Shown piece after piece: positions 1 through 8,931 of a stretch of DNA of 64,000 nucleotides. This stretch comes from Pirellula staleyi DSM 6068. Its GTDB lineage: Bacteria; Planctomycetota; Planctomycetia; Pirellulales; Pirellulaceae. Location: the NCBI RefSeq assembly GCF_000025185.1, contig NC_013720.1:992001-1056000 (forward strand). Direction: 5' to 3'. The position numbers and the translations under genes are program-made. The stretch's first letter is position 1. Every line of letters begins with the position of its first letter. The notes under the pieces are model-generated. The model searched no databases. It saw only the letters and a program-made list of their open reading frames with translations, and was not told where the DNA came from.

Positions 1-134
1 CCCGATTTCCTAGCGAGCGCATAAAACTTGCCGAATTTAAGCAGCGGCAACAGCGCGACCACCACAGCTGCCAGCGGAATCACCCACCAAGGTTGCCGCG
101 TGTAGTGGCGGGGTTCGCTGGCTTGATCATCCAT
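1..134 (-). CDS. N-terminal part of a membrane protein, cut by the window edge
   Basis: A leftward reading frame opens with ATG at 134 (MDDQASEPRHYTRQPWWVIP...) and runs without a stop to base 1, giving 44 visible residues. A purine-rich stretch (AGAGCAGAGG) lies directly before the ATG. After a polar, cytoplasmic-looking start of about 17 residues comes a hydrophobic stretch (IPLAAVVVALLPLL, about residues 19-32), so a single N-terminal membrane segment is likely. The family cannot be told from this fragment. It is separated by about 400 bases from the PhoD-like gene on the same strand. Confidence 0.5.
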   Translation of the reverse strand, partial: MDDQASEPRHYTRQPWWVIPLAAVVVALLPLLKFGKFYALARKS

Positions 135-538
135 CCTCTGCTCTTTCGTCGCTCGTCTTCCTCCCAACGGACGGGGACTTAGACTACTACAACGAGGGGG
201 AGAGCATCAAGCGTTTCTTCGTTCGATTTTGCAGATGGCCGCTACAGGTCCTATAAGCACCGTTGTGATTGAGTGGCTATGCGAGACGCAGCTCACCAGA
301 GCAGTTCGAATATCAGGACTGTGTTGAGCTGCGCACAACACAGCCACCCAGTGCACCTGCATTTCTCACATGGATAGAGAGGTGGCCTGCTAGACTGCTC
401 ACGACCTGACGATTTCATTCGTGCGCGAGGTGGCTGATCGATTGCGGGGTGGCTCGTAGGGATTGATATCCACCGATGTCTCCTGAGGGGGACTGGTTGC
501 GATAGAGCAAACCGCATGCGTTCCAGCCTAACCAACTC
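135..538. other. Intergenic stretch with one hairpin, no convincing gene
   Basis: No reading frame here has a recognisable protein. The only clear structure is an 8-bp inverted repeat, CTGTGTTG at 319-326 and CAACACAG at 336-343, with a 9-base loop. It sits about 200 bases downstream of the leftward PhoD-like gene but lacks a T-run, so calling it a terminator would be weak. Confidence 0.4.
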
Positions 539-1936
539 CTAAGTCGCCGACAAATCGCTGGTGGTGAGCTCCACGGCGTGGAGCTGCTTGCCACTCATCG
601 AAATCCAGCGGGCGGTGAGTTTTGCGGGGGTTTGCGTGGTATCGGCGGTCAGCTGCAAGAAGACGTTCGGAATTGGCTCTCCCCACACGAGCGCCGGATG
701 AGGAATGTTGAGCGAGGGGATGATCCGGTCGTGCAGCGGCGAAACGATGCACTCGTGCAGCTCGTAGCCGACCCGTTTTTGCGTCGGATACTTCAGATGC
801 CGCGAGACATGAATGTCGCCGCTGAGCAAAATCACGCCCGAGATTTTCTTCTCGCCGAGGAAGTCAAAAATCGCATCACGCTCGTGCGCATACGTTCCCC
901 AGTCATCTTTCTCTTTGTTTTCCTTATCGTCCCAGATCATGCCGGTGGCGAGGACTTTGAACGGCGCGGTCGATTGCTCGAGCGCCGCCAGGAGCCACTC
1001 CCACTGCTTCTTACCAACGCACGTTGGCTTCTCGGGATCGACGGGAGACATTTCCGTTTGCGAGAAGTAGCGCGGGTCGATCATGAAGACCTCGACACCG
1101 CCGTAGCGGAACTTGGTGTAGATCCCATGCTCTCCATCGCCAAACGATTCGAGCGCGCGATACTCGCAAAACGCCTGGCGAATTTGAGGCTTGTTCTTCA
1201 CCTTGCCGTCGGTGTCGTTCCCTCCGAAGTCGTGATCATCCCAAGTTCCCCAGAGTGGTCGCGAGCGGGCGAGGGCGTTGAGCGTGGGGATGCGAAGGAA
1301 CTCGCGGTGACACTGGCGATTGAACGGGAGGTCGGTTTTGTCGATGTAGGGCGTATCACCCATCAGCACCAGGGCGTCGGTGCCCACCTCGGCGATCTTG
1401 TCCCAGATCTCAAAAAACTTCGTGCTCGACGCGCACGAACCAAAGGCGAGCGCAACTTTTGCCGGAGTCTCGGGGGCAGCGGGCGTGCGAATCTGGCAGT
1501 GGGGATCGGCCAGTTTGCCGGTCGCCGCCGACTCGACGATTGTCCCTTCGTAGGTAGTGCTCGGCGCGAGGTCGACGACGGTGAACTTCACGCACAGGTC
1601 GTGCTCGGCAAGCGCCTCGGCGCGATAGGTTTTGCTGGTCTCCTCACCGCCACTCGTTTGGGAGACGACCTGCAGCGCGACCGGACCAGGGGCTGCAGCG
1701 CGAAACCAGACGATCGCTTTCGTGGTGTCGACATGCCCCAGCAGCGGACCGATCGGCTCCTGGCTCTCGGTGGCGAGCAGCTCGGCTGGCAACGCAGCTG
1801 CCATCGAACCAGCAACTGTGGCGGCGACAAACGTGCGACGATCGATCGATGACATGGCTCGCGGCTTTCTCGTGCGTGGAATCAGTGGCGCAGGGGCTGT
1901 ACTCATCAGCAGCACACTGTGCAGCACAGCAAACAA
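539..1936 (-). CDS. phoD: Tat-exported PhoD-like metallophosphatase/phosphodiesterase
   Basis: The product of up to 465 residues belongs to the PhoD/alkaline phosphatase D family, which hydrolyses phosphate mono- or diesters outside the cytoplasm using a calcium/iron centre. Visible family motifs are LMGDTPYIDKTDLPF, WGTWDDHDFGGNDTDG and LLSGDIHVSRH, which carry the metal-binding Asp, Asn and His residues. A twin-arginine signal is seen at SSIDRRTFVAATVAGS, followed by a hydrophobic stretch and an Ala-rich cleavage region, so export by Tat is expected. An Ig-like N-terminal domain typical of PhoD (EPIGPLLGHVDTTKAIVWFR) precedes the catalytic part. The start is uncertain: TTG 1936 has a GAGGAG site about 10 bases upstream, but ATG 1855 gives the more typical Tat signal length. 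A second PhoD-like gene lies at 17.6 kb. Confidence 0.85.
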   Translation of the reverse strand: MFAVLHSVLLMSTAPAPLIPRTRKPRAMSSIDRRTFVAATVAGSMAAALPAELLATESQEPIGPLLGHVDTTKAIVWFRAAAPGPVALQVVSQTSGGEETSKTYRAEALAEHDLCVKFTVVDLAPSTTYEGTIVESAATGKLADPHCQIRTPAAPETPAKVALAFGSCASSTKFFEIWDKIAEVGTDALVLMGDTPYIDKTDLPFNRQCHREFLRIPTLNALARSRPLWGTWDDHDFGGNDTDGKVKNKPQIRQAFCEYRALESFGDGEHGIYTKFRYGGVEVFMIDPRYFSQTEMSPVDPEKPTCVGKKQWEWLLAALEQSTAPFKVLATGMIWDDKENKEKDDWGTYAHERDAIFDFLGEKKISGVILLSGDIHVSRHLKYPTQKRVGYELHECIVSPLHDRIIPSLNIPHPALVWGEPIPNVFLQLTADTTQTPAKLTARWISMSGKQLHAVELTTSDLSAT

Positions 1937-2504
1937 TTCTCTTGGCTCCTCGCCCGCTCGTTAGCCCCACTATAACGAGGTTTTCAGCGAAAGAAAATCG
2001 TGACCGGAAAACAGGTCGTGCTACACACCCCTGAAACAGGCCAGCTACGCGCACAGACAACTTACCATTTAGGGTCCGTCGCACTTCATCCCAGGTTGCG
2101 AGCAAACTGGGATGAAAATTTGGTTCGGGATGCTCCTCGAGATGCACACTGCGGGACAAGCCAGCTAGTAGCCACCCGGTTGTGCATGTCACTGTTTGCA
2201 AGACCGACCCCTAGGTCACATTTCGGGGCGCGGAGTTGTCGCTGGCGCAGTTTTGCGAGCCTCGCTGAGGGCGACAGCCGCATTAAACGCTACACCCCCT
2301 TCAGCCCCTCCTGCAAACTGCCCGCAGGCAGCAATCTTCACGCATTCTCGCTGAACTTCGCAAGCGTTAGAGGTCGATCTTGGTGGTACGAGTCAGGAGG
2401 GCTCGGCACGTGTGGCTGCAGGCCGTTGGACCAGCAGCGATGCGCGACGGTGTTGCCATGGAGGTCGACCACTTCTCAAGTGCCCTCGTGCCTGGCTACT
2501 ACTT
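1937..2504. other. Intergenic region with a GTTGCGAGCAA-type hairpin
   Basis: This gap lies between the divergent PhoD-like and GAF/PP2C-like genes and should hold both promoters, though no clear -35/-10 pair is seen. Frames crossing it show no recognisable protein. A perfect 10-bp inverted repeat, TTCATCCCAG at 2085-2094 and CTGGGATGAA at 2107-2116, encloses the loop GTTGCGAGCAAA. Nearly the same hairpin recurs at 36462-36483. Confidence 0.5.
2085..2116. repeat. Palindromic hairpin repeat, copy 1
   Basis: Perfect 10-bp stem TTCATCCCAG/CTGGGATGAA around a 12-base loop GTTGCGAGCAAA. Its core CCCAGGTTGCGAGCAA is shared with the hairpin at 36462-36483, which suggests a dispersed REP-like element. 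Only two copies are visible in this window. Confidence 0.55.
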
Positions 2505-4088
2505 GTGACAAACAACAAACCGCCCTATCTGAAAATTCATCAAGGGCCTGCCAGTGCGGACGCGATTTCGCGCGAAGTCGACGATCGCGAGTCGACCCTC
2601 TCGACGATGATTCGCGCGTTTGAGCAAGCGACGGGGTGGTCGCTCCTCTATCAGCCGATGCAAATGCCGCTGCATCGCACCATGTCTCCCGTGGTGCTCG
2701 GCGGCGATGGCCAGCCGGTCGCTCAGCTGACGATCGTCCCGGCGATCGATACCGGAGAAGGTTTTGGCGAGCACAAGTTCTCCACCGCTTCGATCGAGCA
2801 TGTCCGTCCCCTTGCCGCGTCGATCGCGCAGCTGCTGAGCGAAAACAATCGTCTGAAGCACACCCTCTGGCAGCGCGAGGCGGAACTTGCCACCGCCATT
2901 CCGGTAAGTAGTCGTCCTTCGACCGAGCCGCAGCTCGCCAGCAAGATGCAATCGGTGCTCCGAAGTGGCGTGGAAGCACTGCATTGCACCGCCGCTGCGG
3001 CCTACCTGCTCGACGACTCCACCACCGCACTCAAGATGCGTTCGTGCGTTGGACTTCCCGAAACGAGGCTGATGGACCCCGCTCGTCCGCTGCGTGGTGC
3101 CGTGGCCGATCTCGAAGCGCTTCTCGGCCATGCCGTGGTGCTCGAAGACACCGACTCGATGCCCCACTGGCAAGTGCCGGAAGATTTTGGCGCAGCGGTT
3201 TGTGTTCCAATCTCGAGCAGCACCACACCGCTCGGCACGCTCTGGATGTTCAGCGAACGGGCTCGCGATTTTTCGAGTGAAGAGACGAATCTCATCGAGA
3301 TCATCGCAGGACGTATCGCCGCCGATCTCGAACGCGAAGTGTTGGTGAATGCCGGGCGCGACTCGCGCGAGCAGAACAAACAGCTGCAACAAGCCGCGCA
3401 GTGGCAAACGGCCCGTCTGCCGTCGATCAAACCGATGAGCGACGAGTTCGACATCGCTGGCTGGACCGAACAGTGCCGCGATCTGGGTGGCGATTTCCAC
3501 GACTGGCTCGTTCTGCCCGATGGACGGCTCGGGGTAACAGTGGCCACCGCTCACGATTCGCTGCTGACCGGCAGCTTGTCGGCCGCTGCGATTCAGGCCG
3601 CCACCAAAGCGCATGCTCAGTATCCGCATCAACCGGCCGCGCTACTCGAACGACTCGGCGAAACACTCTGGACCACTTCCGCAGGGGACCAGTTCGCCTC
3701 GATGGCCTACGGCCTGATCGACATGGATTCGGCAACCCTCGAACTGGCGCTCGCTGGCGACGCTGGTGGATTACTCGTCGGTTCGCAGGCGCATCAGCTG
3801 CTGCTCCCTTCCTCGCCGAAGCTCGGCATCAGCCCCGACCTGAAACTGCCGATGATCCGTCGACCGATGCAGCGGGGCGATCTGCTGCTGCTCTGGAGCA
3901 GCGGCTTGCAGCAGACGTGGCAGCGTCATGGCATGGAAGCGGCGCTCGAGGCAGTGCTGAATACCGTCCGGCGTCAAAAGCGGGAAACAGCCTCGGGACT
4001 GGCGCGGCGCGTACAGCAGCTTCTGCAAAGCTGGAACCTGAAGGTGCAGGACGATCGTTCGCTCGTGATTGTCCGTCGGCGGATGTAA
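2505..4088 (+). CDS. GAF plus SpoIIE/PP2C-like protein with degenerate phosphatase motifs
   Basis: The C-terminal half (about residues 305-527 counted from GTG 2505) follows the PP2C/SpoIIE (RsbU-type) layout: CRDLGGDFHDW, then RLGVTVATAHDSLLTG, FASMAYGLIDMDSATLEL, LAGDAGGLLV and RGDLLLLWSSGL. Before it, at about 145-275, is a GAF-like sensor domain (LRSGVEALHCTAAAAYLLDD to TNLIEIIAGRIAADLE), and a coiled linker joins them. In active family members the second motif reads ADVSGHG and the last TDG, and these Asp residues bind the metals. Here they are replaced (VATAHDS and SSG), and only the GGDF aspartate remains. It may therefore be a pseudophosphatase acting by binding. The start is uncertain: the open frame reaches GTG 2412, GTG 2505 gives the sensible sequence TNNKPPYLKIHQG, and ATG 2607 is a third option. 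Confidence 0.7.
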   Translation: MTNNKPPYLKIHQGPASADAISREVDDRESTLSTMIRAFEQATGWSLLYQPMQMPLHRTMSPVVLGGDGQPVAQLTIVPAIDTGEGFGEHKFSTASIEHVRPLAASIAQLLSENNRLKHTLWQREAELATAIPVSSRPSTEPQLASKMQSVLRSGVEALHCTAAAAYLLDDSTTALKMRSCVGLPETRLMDPARPLRGAVADLEALLGHAVVLEDTDSMPHWQVPEDFGAAVCVPISSSTTPLGTLWMFSERARDFSSEETNLIEIIAGRIAADLEREVLVNAGRDSREQNKQLQQAAQWQTARLPSIKPMSDEFDIAGWTEQCRDLGGDFHDWLVLPDGRLGVTVATAHDSLLTGSLSAAAIQAATKAHAQYPHQPAALLERLGETLWTTSAGDQFASMAYGLIDMDSATLELALAGDAGGLLVGSQAHQLLLPSSPKLGISPDLKLPMIRRPMQRGDLLLLWSSGLQQTWQRHGMEAALEAVLNTVRRQKRETASGLARRVQQLLQSWNLKVQDDRSLVIVRRRM

Positions 4089-4416
4089 CCTGGGGCCGCT
4101 CGCCGCCACTATCTCGCGCTGGCGGCAGTCGCTACGTCCGTAAACCTCGCAGCAGGAACGATAGGCTTGCCCTCAGCCCCTGCGCTGCTGGGGGTACTGA
4201 TTAAAGCGGCTGTCGCTCCTCCGCATTTTTCCTCAGCTACGGAGGGAAAGCGAAACTTTAGCGCCGCTGGCGGAGTAGTAATGAAGCCTGCTCGTTGACC
4301 CTGCTCGGCGGGGGCTCTAGCATGGCAGATGCTTCCCCCATTTTGCCCCCTCGCCTGTGCTGCCAGTTTCCGCGCCAGCATGTTCCCCACCTCCTTTCTA
4401 TCGTAGTAAATCTTCC
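4089..4416. other. Intergenic stretch before the ABC transporter operon
   Basis: No coding sequence, hairpin with T-run or promoter consensus is clear. The ABC ATPase frame stays open upstream to GTG 4357, but residues encoded there do not resemble the family, so the stretch is treated as non-coding. Confidence 0.4.
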
Positions 4417-5418
4417 ATGATCGGTAGCAAGTCCGGCGATCCTGCGATCGATGTGGTCGACCTGCGAAAGACCTATCGGGAAGGTTGGATTCGCCCCAAG
4501 CAGCAGGAAGCGCTCAAGGGAATTTCGCTGCGCGTCGAACGAGGGGAGATTTTTGGTCTCTTGGGAGGAAACGGCGCCGGCAAAACCACGTTCATCAAAA
4601 TCTTGCTCGGCATCATCCGCCGCACATCGGGGCAGGCCACACTGCTCGGCTATCCCGCCGGAGATAAGCGAGGGCGGCAACTGGTCGGCTATTTGCCCGA
4701 GAATCTGCGAGTTCCGCGTCACATGACGGGACTCGTGGCGCTTGAGTACTACGGCAATCTCAGCGGACTCACGACAAGCGAAGTCCGCAAACGGCGCGGA
4801 CCGCTCCTCGAAAAAGTAGGGCTCGCCGTTCGGGCCAAAGATCCGGTGCGAACCTACTCCAAAGGGATGCTGCAGCGGCTCGGTCTCGCGCAAGCGATGC
4901 TGCACGATCCCGACATCTATATCCTCGACGAACCGACCGATGGACTCGATCCCTCGGCACGCGCGCAAGTCCGTTCGTTCCTGGCCGACCTGAAACAGCA
5001 GGGAAAAACGGTCTTCCTCAACAGTCACATTTTGCAAGAGGTAGAACTGATCTGCGATCGGGTGGCGATTCTCGATCGGGGCAATCTGAAGCAAGTCGAG
5101 CGGGTCGAGAACATCACGTCGGGACGTCTCACCAAAAATGGGAGCGCCGACGCGCGAGTTGAGCTGATCGTGACGTTCGACCTGCAAGGTCCGCCAGAAT
5201 TGATCGCTTCGGTTCTAGCCAGCACCGTCATCACCAGCCTGCAGCAGTTCACACCACTCGAGCAGCGCGTGGTGGCCAAGCTGGGAGATCAAACCGAAGT
5301 CGATGCCATCGTCGATCGTTTGCGAAGCGTGGGAGTCAGTGTCGTGGGGCTATCGCGTCAGCGCATGAGTCTCGAACAGCATTATCTCGAGATCGTGGCG
5401 CAAGCTGTCACCGAATAG
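4417..5418 (+). CDS. ABC transporter ATP-binding protein (ABC-2 type)
   Basis: This 333-residue cytoplasmic ATPase drives the permease encoded 14 bases downstream. The nucleotide-binding motifs are complete: Walker A GGNGAGKTT at about 50-58, signature YSKGMLQRLGLAQA at about 147-160, Walker B IYILDEPTDGLDP at about 167-179, and the switch histidine in NSHIL (H204). After the ATPase core a C-terminal extension of about 110 residues follows, as is common in the NatA/CcmA-like exporters. ATG 4417 was chosen over the open-frame GTG 4357 because family similarity starts at AIDVVDLRKTYREG. The substrate cannot be told from sequence. Confidence 0.92.
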   Translation: MIGSKSGDPAIDVVDLRKTYREGWIRPKQQEALKGISLRVERGEIFGLLGGNGAGKTTFIKILLGIIRRTSGQATLLGYPAGDKRGRQLVGYLPENLRVPRHMTGLVALEYYGNLSGLTTSEVRKRRGPLLEKVGLAVRAKDPVRTYSKGMLQRLGLAQAMLHDPDIYILDEPTDGLDPSARAQVRSFLADLKQQGKTVFLNSHILQEVELICDRVAILDRGNLKQVERVENITSGRLTKNGSADARVELIVTFDLQGPPELIASVLASTVITSLQQFTPLEQRVVAKLGDQTEVDAIVDRLRSVGVSVVGLSRQRMSLEQHYLEIVAQAVTE

Positions 5419-5432
5419 AACGGGGCGAGGCA

Positions 5433-7745
5433 ATGACGTTGATTCCCTACATGGCGATTATCAAAGATTCCTTCCGCGAGGCGATCAGTTCGCGCGTGCT
5501 CTGGATTCTCTTGAGCCTCATCACCCTTACGCATCTGACGTTCTTCCCCCTCACGTTTCTCGAAGTGCAAACGATTGGCCTGCGCTACGACAACGTCACA
5601 AACTGGCCCGGATTGATCGAAGAGGTGGTGCGCGACCGCAACACTTCGAGCCCGTCGCCATCGAAACATCTCTGGTCGCTTCTCTCGGAAGAGACGCGCG
5701 CCAAGATGCTCGAGCTCAAGGAGCCCAAGGCCGGGTCGGTCTCTGAAATGCGCAGTTTTCTCGGTAAAACACGCGAAATCCACGGCGAAATCGCCGGACT
5801 GATCGTCAGCGACAAGTTCTACGACAAGGCTGCCTTCTCCGACATCGCTCCTTCGATCGAAGTGCTGAAACTGCGCCAAACCGAGTATGCCAAACTCGCC
5901 GCCAACGACCGCCAGCGGCTGAATCGTGTCGCTTTTGAAGGGGCCTATCCCGAGTTCGTCAAGGCGAGTTCTCCGACGTCGCTGCAGCTGAAATATTTCG
6001 CATGGGATATCCTGGTCCCCCTGCCGGTCAGCAAGTCGGAGCTGACCCAAGGGGTCCTCACCTACCTCCCGTACCTGATCGACAAAGGACTCCTCTCGAT
6101 CGGGTTGCTGGTAGCGATCTTGGTCACCGCGTCGATCATTCCGCAAACGTTCGAGCCCGGTTCGCTGCACCTGCTGCTGAGTAAACCGATCAGCCGCTCG
6201 CTGCTCTACCTCACCAAATTTGCCGGTGGCTGCGCGTTCATTCTTGTCTCGAGCGCTTATCTATTCCTGGGCCTGTGGATGATTTTTGGGACGCGCCTCG
6301 GCATTTGGGAACATCGACTCCTGTGGTGCATTCCGCTCTACACGTTTGTGTTTGCGGTCTACTACAGCGTCGCGGCCCTGGCGGGACTCATCTGGCGCAA
6401 CACGATTGTCTCGATCGCGGTTGTCATTCTGTTTTGGGCGACATGCTTTTGCGTCGGCATCTCGAAAGACAGCATGCTGTCGGTCATTTCGAAGAATCGA
6501 ATCCAGAAACTCACTGAAGTCGATGGCAAACTGATGGCCGTCGACGTGATGAATTTTCCGGCCGTGTTTGACAAGGAAAACAACCGCTGGAAACTCGCCA
6601 TGCTCTCCAAAGAGCAGGAAGATACGCGGGCCGTGGTGATGCTGCTGCCAGTCCCGCGCCCTTCGCCTGTTCTCGGACCAGTCTACGACCCGAACAAGCA
6701 GCGGCTGATCCTCGGCACCACCACGTTTCGAGCGCAAGGGCGCATCGTGCTGGGAGAAGGTGACCCGGCCCAGTCGTTCCTCTACAAGCCAGGCCCTGTA
6801 GCGCCGGTGAATAGCCTCGCGCTGCTCCCCACCATCGAGGGGACACCGCTGTTGGTCTCGAGCTTTGGCCTCTTCGAAGTCGAAGGGGAACTGAGCGAAA
6901 AGGGGAACAAGCCGCTGAAGCTGCTCGGATTTACCGTGCCACTTTCGGAACGCGGACCACTCCGCGAAGTGAGCCCGGCCGTCTCGCCGAGCTGGGAAAA
7001 ACCAGCCTCGGCGGCGATCGATGAAGCGAGCGACGAACTGGCCATCTACTCGCGAGGTCGTGTGATTCGTCTCGAGCGCGGCACGGCGCGCTATGATGTC
7101 TCGCAAGAGATCAGCCTCGAGGGAGAACCGCGTCAGGTGGGACGACTCGACATTGCCAAGAGCGGCATTCTCGTCGGTCGCGCCGATGGAACACTCTACT
7201 GGCTCGATCGCGAAACGCTCGAAGAGCGGCAGCAGTTCACGCCGGAAGGAAAAAATCAGCCTCGCTTGATTACCGCGAGCCCCGACGGCAATACGTTCGC
7301 CATTCTCTTCGAGCACGATAAGCTCTGGCTCTTCGACGCGCCGAGCGCCACGATGAAGCGGGCGAAAGTGCGCGGCCAAGGAGATATTTCGACAGCCACG
7401 TTCACTGAGCGCGGCACGCTGCTGGTGGCCGACCGCACGACGCGCGTCACCGAGTATGACCTGGCGACGATGAAGGTGGTTGCCAGCTATGCCCCACCGC
7501 TCGAGATGATGGAGTTCACCTATCGCTATGTGCTGATGCCGATCTACACACTTTGCCCCAAGCCGGGGGAGTTTTACAAAACGGTGCAGTACCTGCTGAC
7601 CGAGCAAGCGACGCAGAAGCAAGGGGAAGACGAAGAAGCAGCGCAAGAGCCACTGCATCCGTGGCGCCCCGTGACCAGCAGCGCTCTGTTTATGGCGGTG
7701 ATGCTGGCGATCGGTTGCCTCTACATTCACCGCCAAGAGTTTTAG
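5433..7745 (+). CDS. ABC-2 type permease with a large beta-propeller-like insert
   Basis: A 770-residue membrane protein, partner of the ATPase just upstream. An N-terminal segment (VLWILLSLITLTHLTFFPLTF) is followed by an extracytoplasmic stretch. A block of membrane helices lies at about residues 210-350 (LLSIGLLVAILVTASIIPQT, CAFILVSSAYLFLGLWMIFG, YTFVFAVYYSVAALAGLIW, SIAVVILFWATCFCVGIS) and includes the PISRSLLYLTKF-type turn typical of ABC-2 permeases. Residues from about 370 to 690 form a soluble region with WD40/PQQ-like repeats (ADGTLYWLDRETLEERQQF, SPDGNTFAILFEHDKLWLFD, TRVTEYDLATMKVVASY). A final helix (SALFMAVMLAIGCLYI) closes the protein. Such an insert is far from the usual 250-400-residue permease. 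The gene ends 15 bases from the convergent HD-GYP gene, with no terminator visible. Confidence 0.85.
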   Translation: MTLIPYMAIIKDSFREAISSRVLWILLSLITLTHLTFFPLTFLEVQTIGLRYDNVTNWPGLIEEVVRDRNTSSPSPSKHLWSLLSEETRAKMLELKEPKAGSVSEMRSFLGKTREIHGEIAGLIVSDKFYDKAAFSDIAPSIEVLKLRQTEYAKLAANDRQRLNRVAFEGAYPEFVKASSPTSLQLKYFAWDILVPLPVSKSELTQGVLTYLPYLIDKGLLSIGLLVAILVTASIIPQTFEPGSLHLLLSKPISRSLLYLTKFAGGCAFILVSSAYLFLGLWMIFGTRLGIWEHRLLWCIPLYTFVFAVYYSVAALAGLIWRNTIVSIAVVILFWATCFCVGISKDSMLSVISKNRIQKLTEVDGKLMAVDVMNFPAVFDKENNRWKLAMLSKEQEDTRAVVMLLPVPRPSPVLGPVYDPNKQRLILGTTTFRAQGRIVLGEGDPAQSFLYKPGPVAPVNSLALLPTIEGTPLLVSSFGLFEVEGELSEKGNKPLKLLGFTVPLSERGPLREVSPAVSPSWEKPASAAIDEASDELAIYSRGRVIRLERGTARYDVSQEISLEGEPRQVGRLDIAKSGILVGRADGTLYWLDRETLEERQQFTPEGKNQPRLITASPDGNTFAILFEHDKLWLFDAPSATMKRAKVRGQGDISTATFTERGTLLVADRTTRVTEYDLATMKVVASYAPPLEMMEFTYRYVLMPIYTLCPKPGEFYKTVQYLLTEQATQKQGEDEEAAQEPLHPWRPVTSSALFMAVMLAIGCLYIHRQEF

Positions 7746-7760
7746 TACGCGGCCGGCGAT

Positions 7761-8804
7761 CTACACGCCGACCAAAATATCTTTCTCGGCAGCTTCTGCC
7801 GCTTCGACCGAAAAGCGTTTCTGGATTTCCAGGAAGTCCTGCTCTGCTGCGAGGAAAGCTTCGACCACAGCGGGGTCGAAGTGACTTCCGCTATCCCCCA
7901 CGATGATCGATTTGGCGACCGTGTGCGTGAACGCTTCTTTGTAACAGCGGCGGCTAGTGAGGGCGTCGTAGACATCGGCCAACGCGACGATTCGTCCGCA
8001 GAGCGGAATTTCTTTCCCCTTCAAACCACTCGGATAGCCTCGGCCATCCCAGCGCTCGTGATGCGAGGCGGCAATGTCGCGCGCCACGGTGAGAAAGCGT
8101 GCGTCGGGAAATTTGATCAGTGCCGCATCGAGCGTCGCGGCACCGAGCGTCGCATGCGTTTTCATGATCGCAAACTCGTCGTCGTTCAGCCGACCCGGCT
8201 TGCGGAGGACACAGTCGGGAATGCCAACCTTGCCGATATCGTGCAGCGGACTCGTCAGATAGATCAGATGAATCAGTTCGCTATCGACTTCGTCGTGATA
8301 GCAGGCTTGCTCGGCGAGGCGCTGCGCGAGGACGCGGCTGTAGCACTGCACGCGCTCCAGATGATGGCCCGTTTCAGGATCGCGCGATTCGGCCAATTTC
8401 GCCAGCGCGAAGATCGCCATTTCGCGTGTTTCGAGCGAAAGAATCCGCGCGCCGGCACGAATCCGTACAAGCAGCTCGGCGGTGTTGAACGGCTTGGCGA
8501 CAAAGTCGTCGGCACCGGCCGACATCCCTTGCACAATCTCTTCGGGACGCGCGTGGCTCGTTAGCAAAATCGCATAGATATAGCTGTCGAACCCGCCGCT
8601 GCGAATCGCCGCGCAAAGTTCGATGCCAGTCATCTCGGGCATCTCCCAATCGGAGATCACCAGCCGAGGCGCATCGACTTGCTTGAGGCGCGCCAGCGCC
8701 TCGCGACCGTTGCGAGCGGTTTCCACTTCGTACCCAGCGCGGCGCAGCGTGTGCTCGAGCATTTCTAGCGCGAGATCGTCGTCGTCGGCAATGAGAATTT
8801 TCAT
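7761..8804 (-). CDS. Response regulator with HD-GYP c-di-GMP phosphodiesterase domain
   Basis: A 347-residue cytoplasmic protein: receiver domain at residues 1-120 (acidic pocket ADDDD, phosphoacceptor D52 in SDWEMPEMTG, lysine in AKPF), then a HD-GYP output domain at about 130-330. The signature residues are intact: HDIGKVGIPD (H188, D189) and HHERWDGRGYP (GYP 256-258). Active HD-GYP proteins hydrolyse cyclic di-GMP, lowering this second messenger. ATG 8804 has a GAGG site 7-8 bases upstream. It lies 127 bases downstream of the Amt-hybrid histidine kinase gene on the same strand, so the kinase and its terminal HPt domain are the obvious candidate phosphodonor. Confidence 0.92.
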   Translation of the reverse strand: MKILIADDDDLALEMLEHTLRRAGYEVETARNGREALARLKQVDAPRLVISDWEMPEMTGIELCAAIRSGGFDSYIYAILLTSHARPEEIVQGMSAGADDFVAKPFNTAELLVRIRAGARILSLETREMAIFALAKLAESRDPETGHHLERVQCYSRVLAQRLAEQACYHDEVDSELIHLIYLTSPLHDIGKVGIPDCVLRKPGRLNDDEFAIMKTHATLGAATLDAALIKFPDARFLTVARDIAASHHERWDGRGYPSGLKGKEIPLCGRIVALADVYDALTSRRCYKEAFTHTVAKSIIVGDSGSHFDPAVVEAFLAAEQDFLEIQKRFSVEAAEAAEKDILVGV

Positions 8805-8931
8805 TCGGACCCTCGTTCTTCTTTTGGGCTGTCGGCCAGCTTGGGAGTGCGGCCTGTTCAGGTAGCATGGGACTTGCGTAGCACGAATTTTTTAGCGCTA
8901 TGCTCGCTACCAGTTCAGTCGACTCACTCTA

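Noticed and set aside
578-1852. Long rightward frame of 424 codons opposite the PhoD-like gene
   Set aside because: Arginine-rich sequence without family similarity, lying wholly antisense to a gene with clear catalytic motifs. A by-product of GC-rich codon use.
2499-3632. 377-codon leftward frame opposite the GAF/PP2C-like gene
   Set aside because: Antisense shadow of a well-supported gene, with no domain, signal or start site of its own.
6261-7736. 491-codon leftward frame opposite the ABC permease
   Set aside because: Composition and overlap indicate a shadow; the permease frame has membrane helices and repeats.
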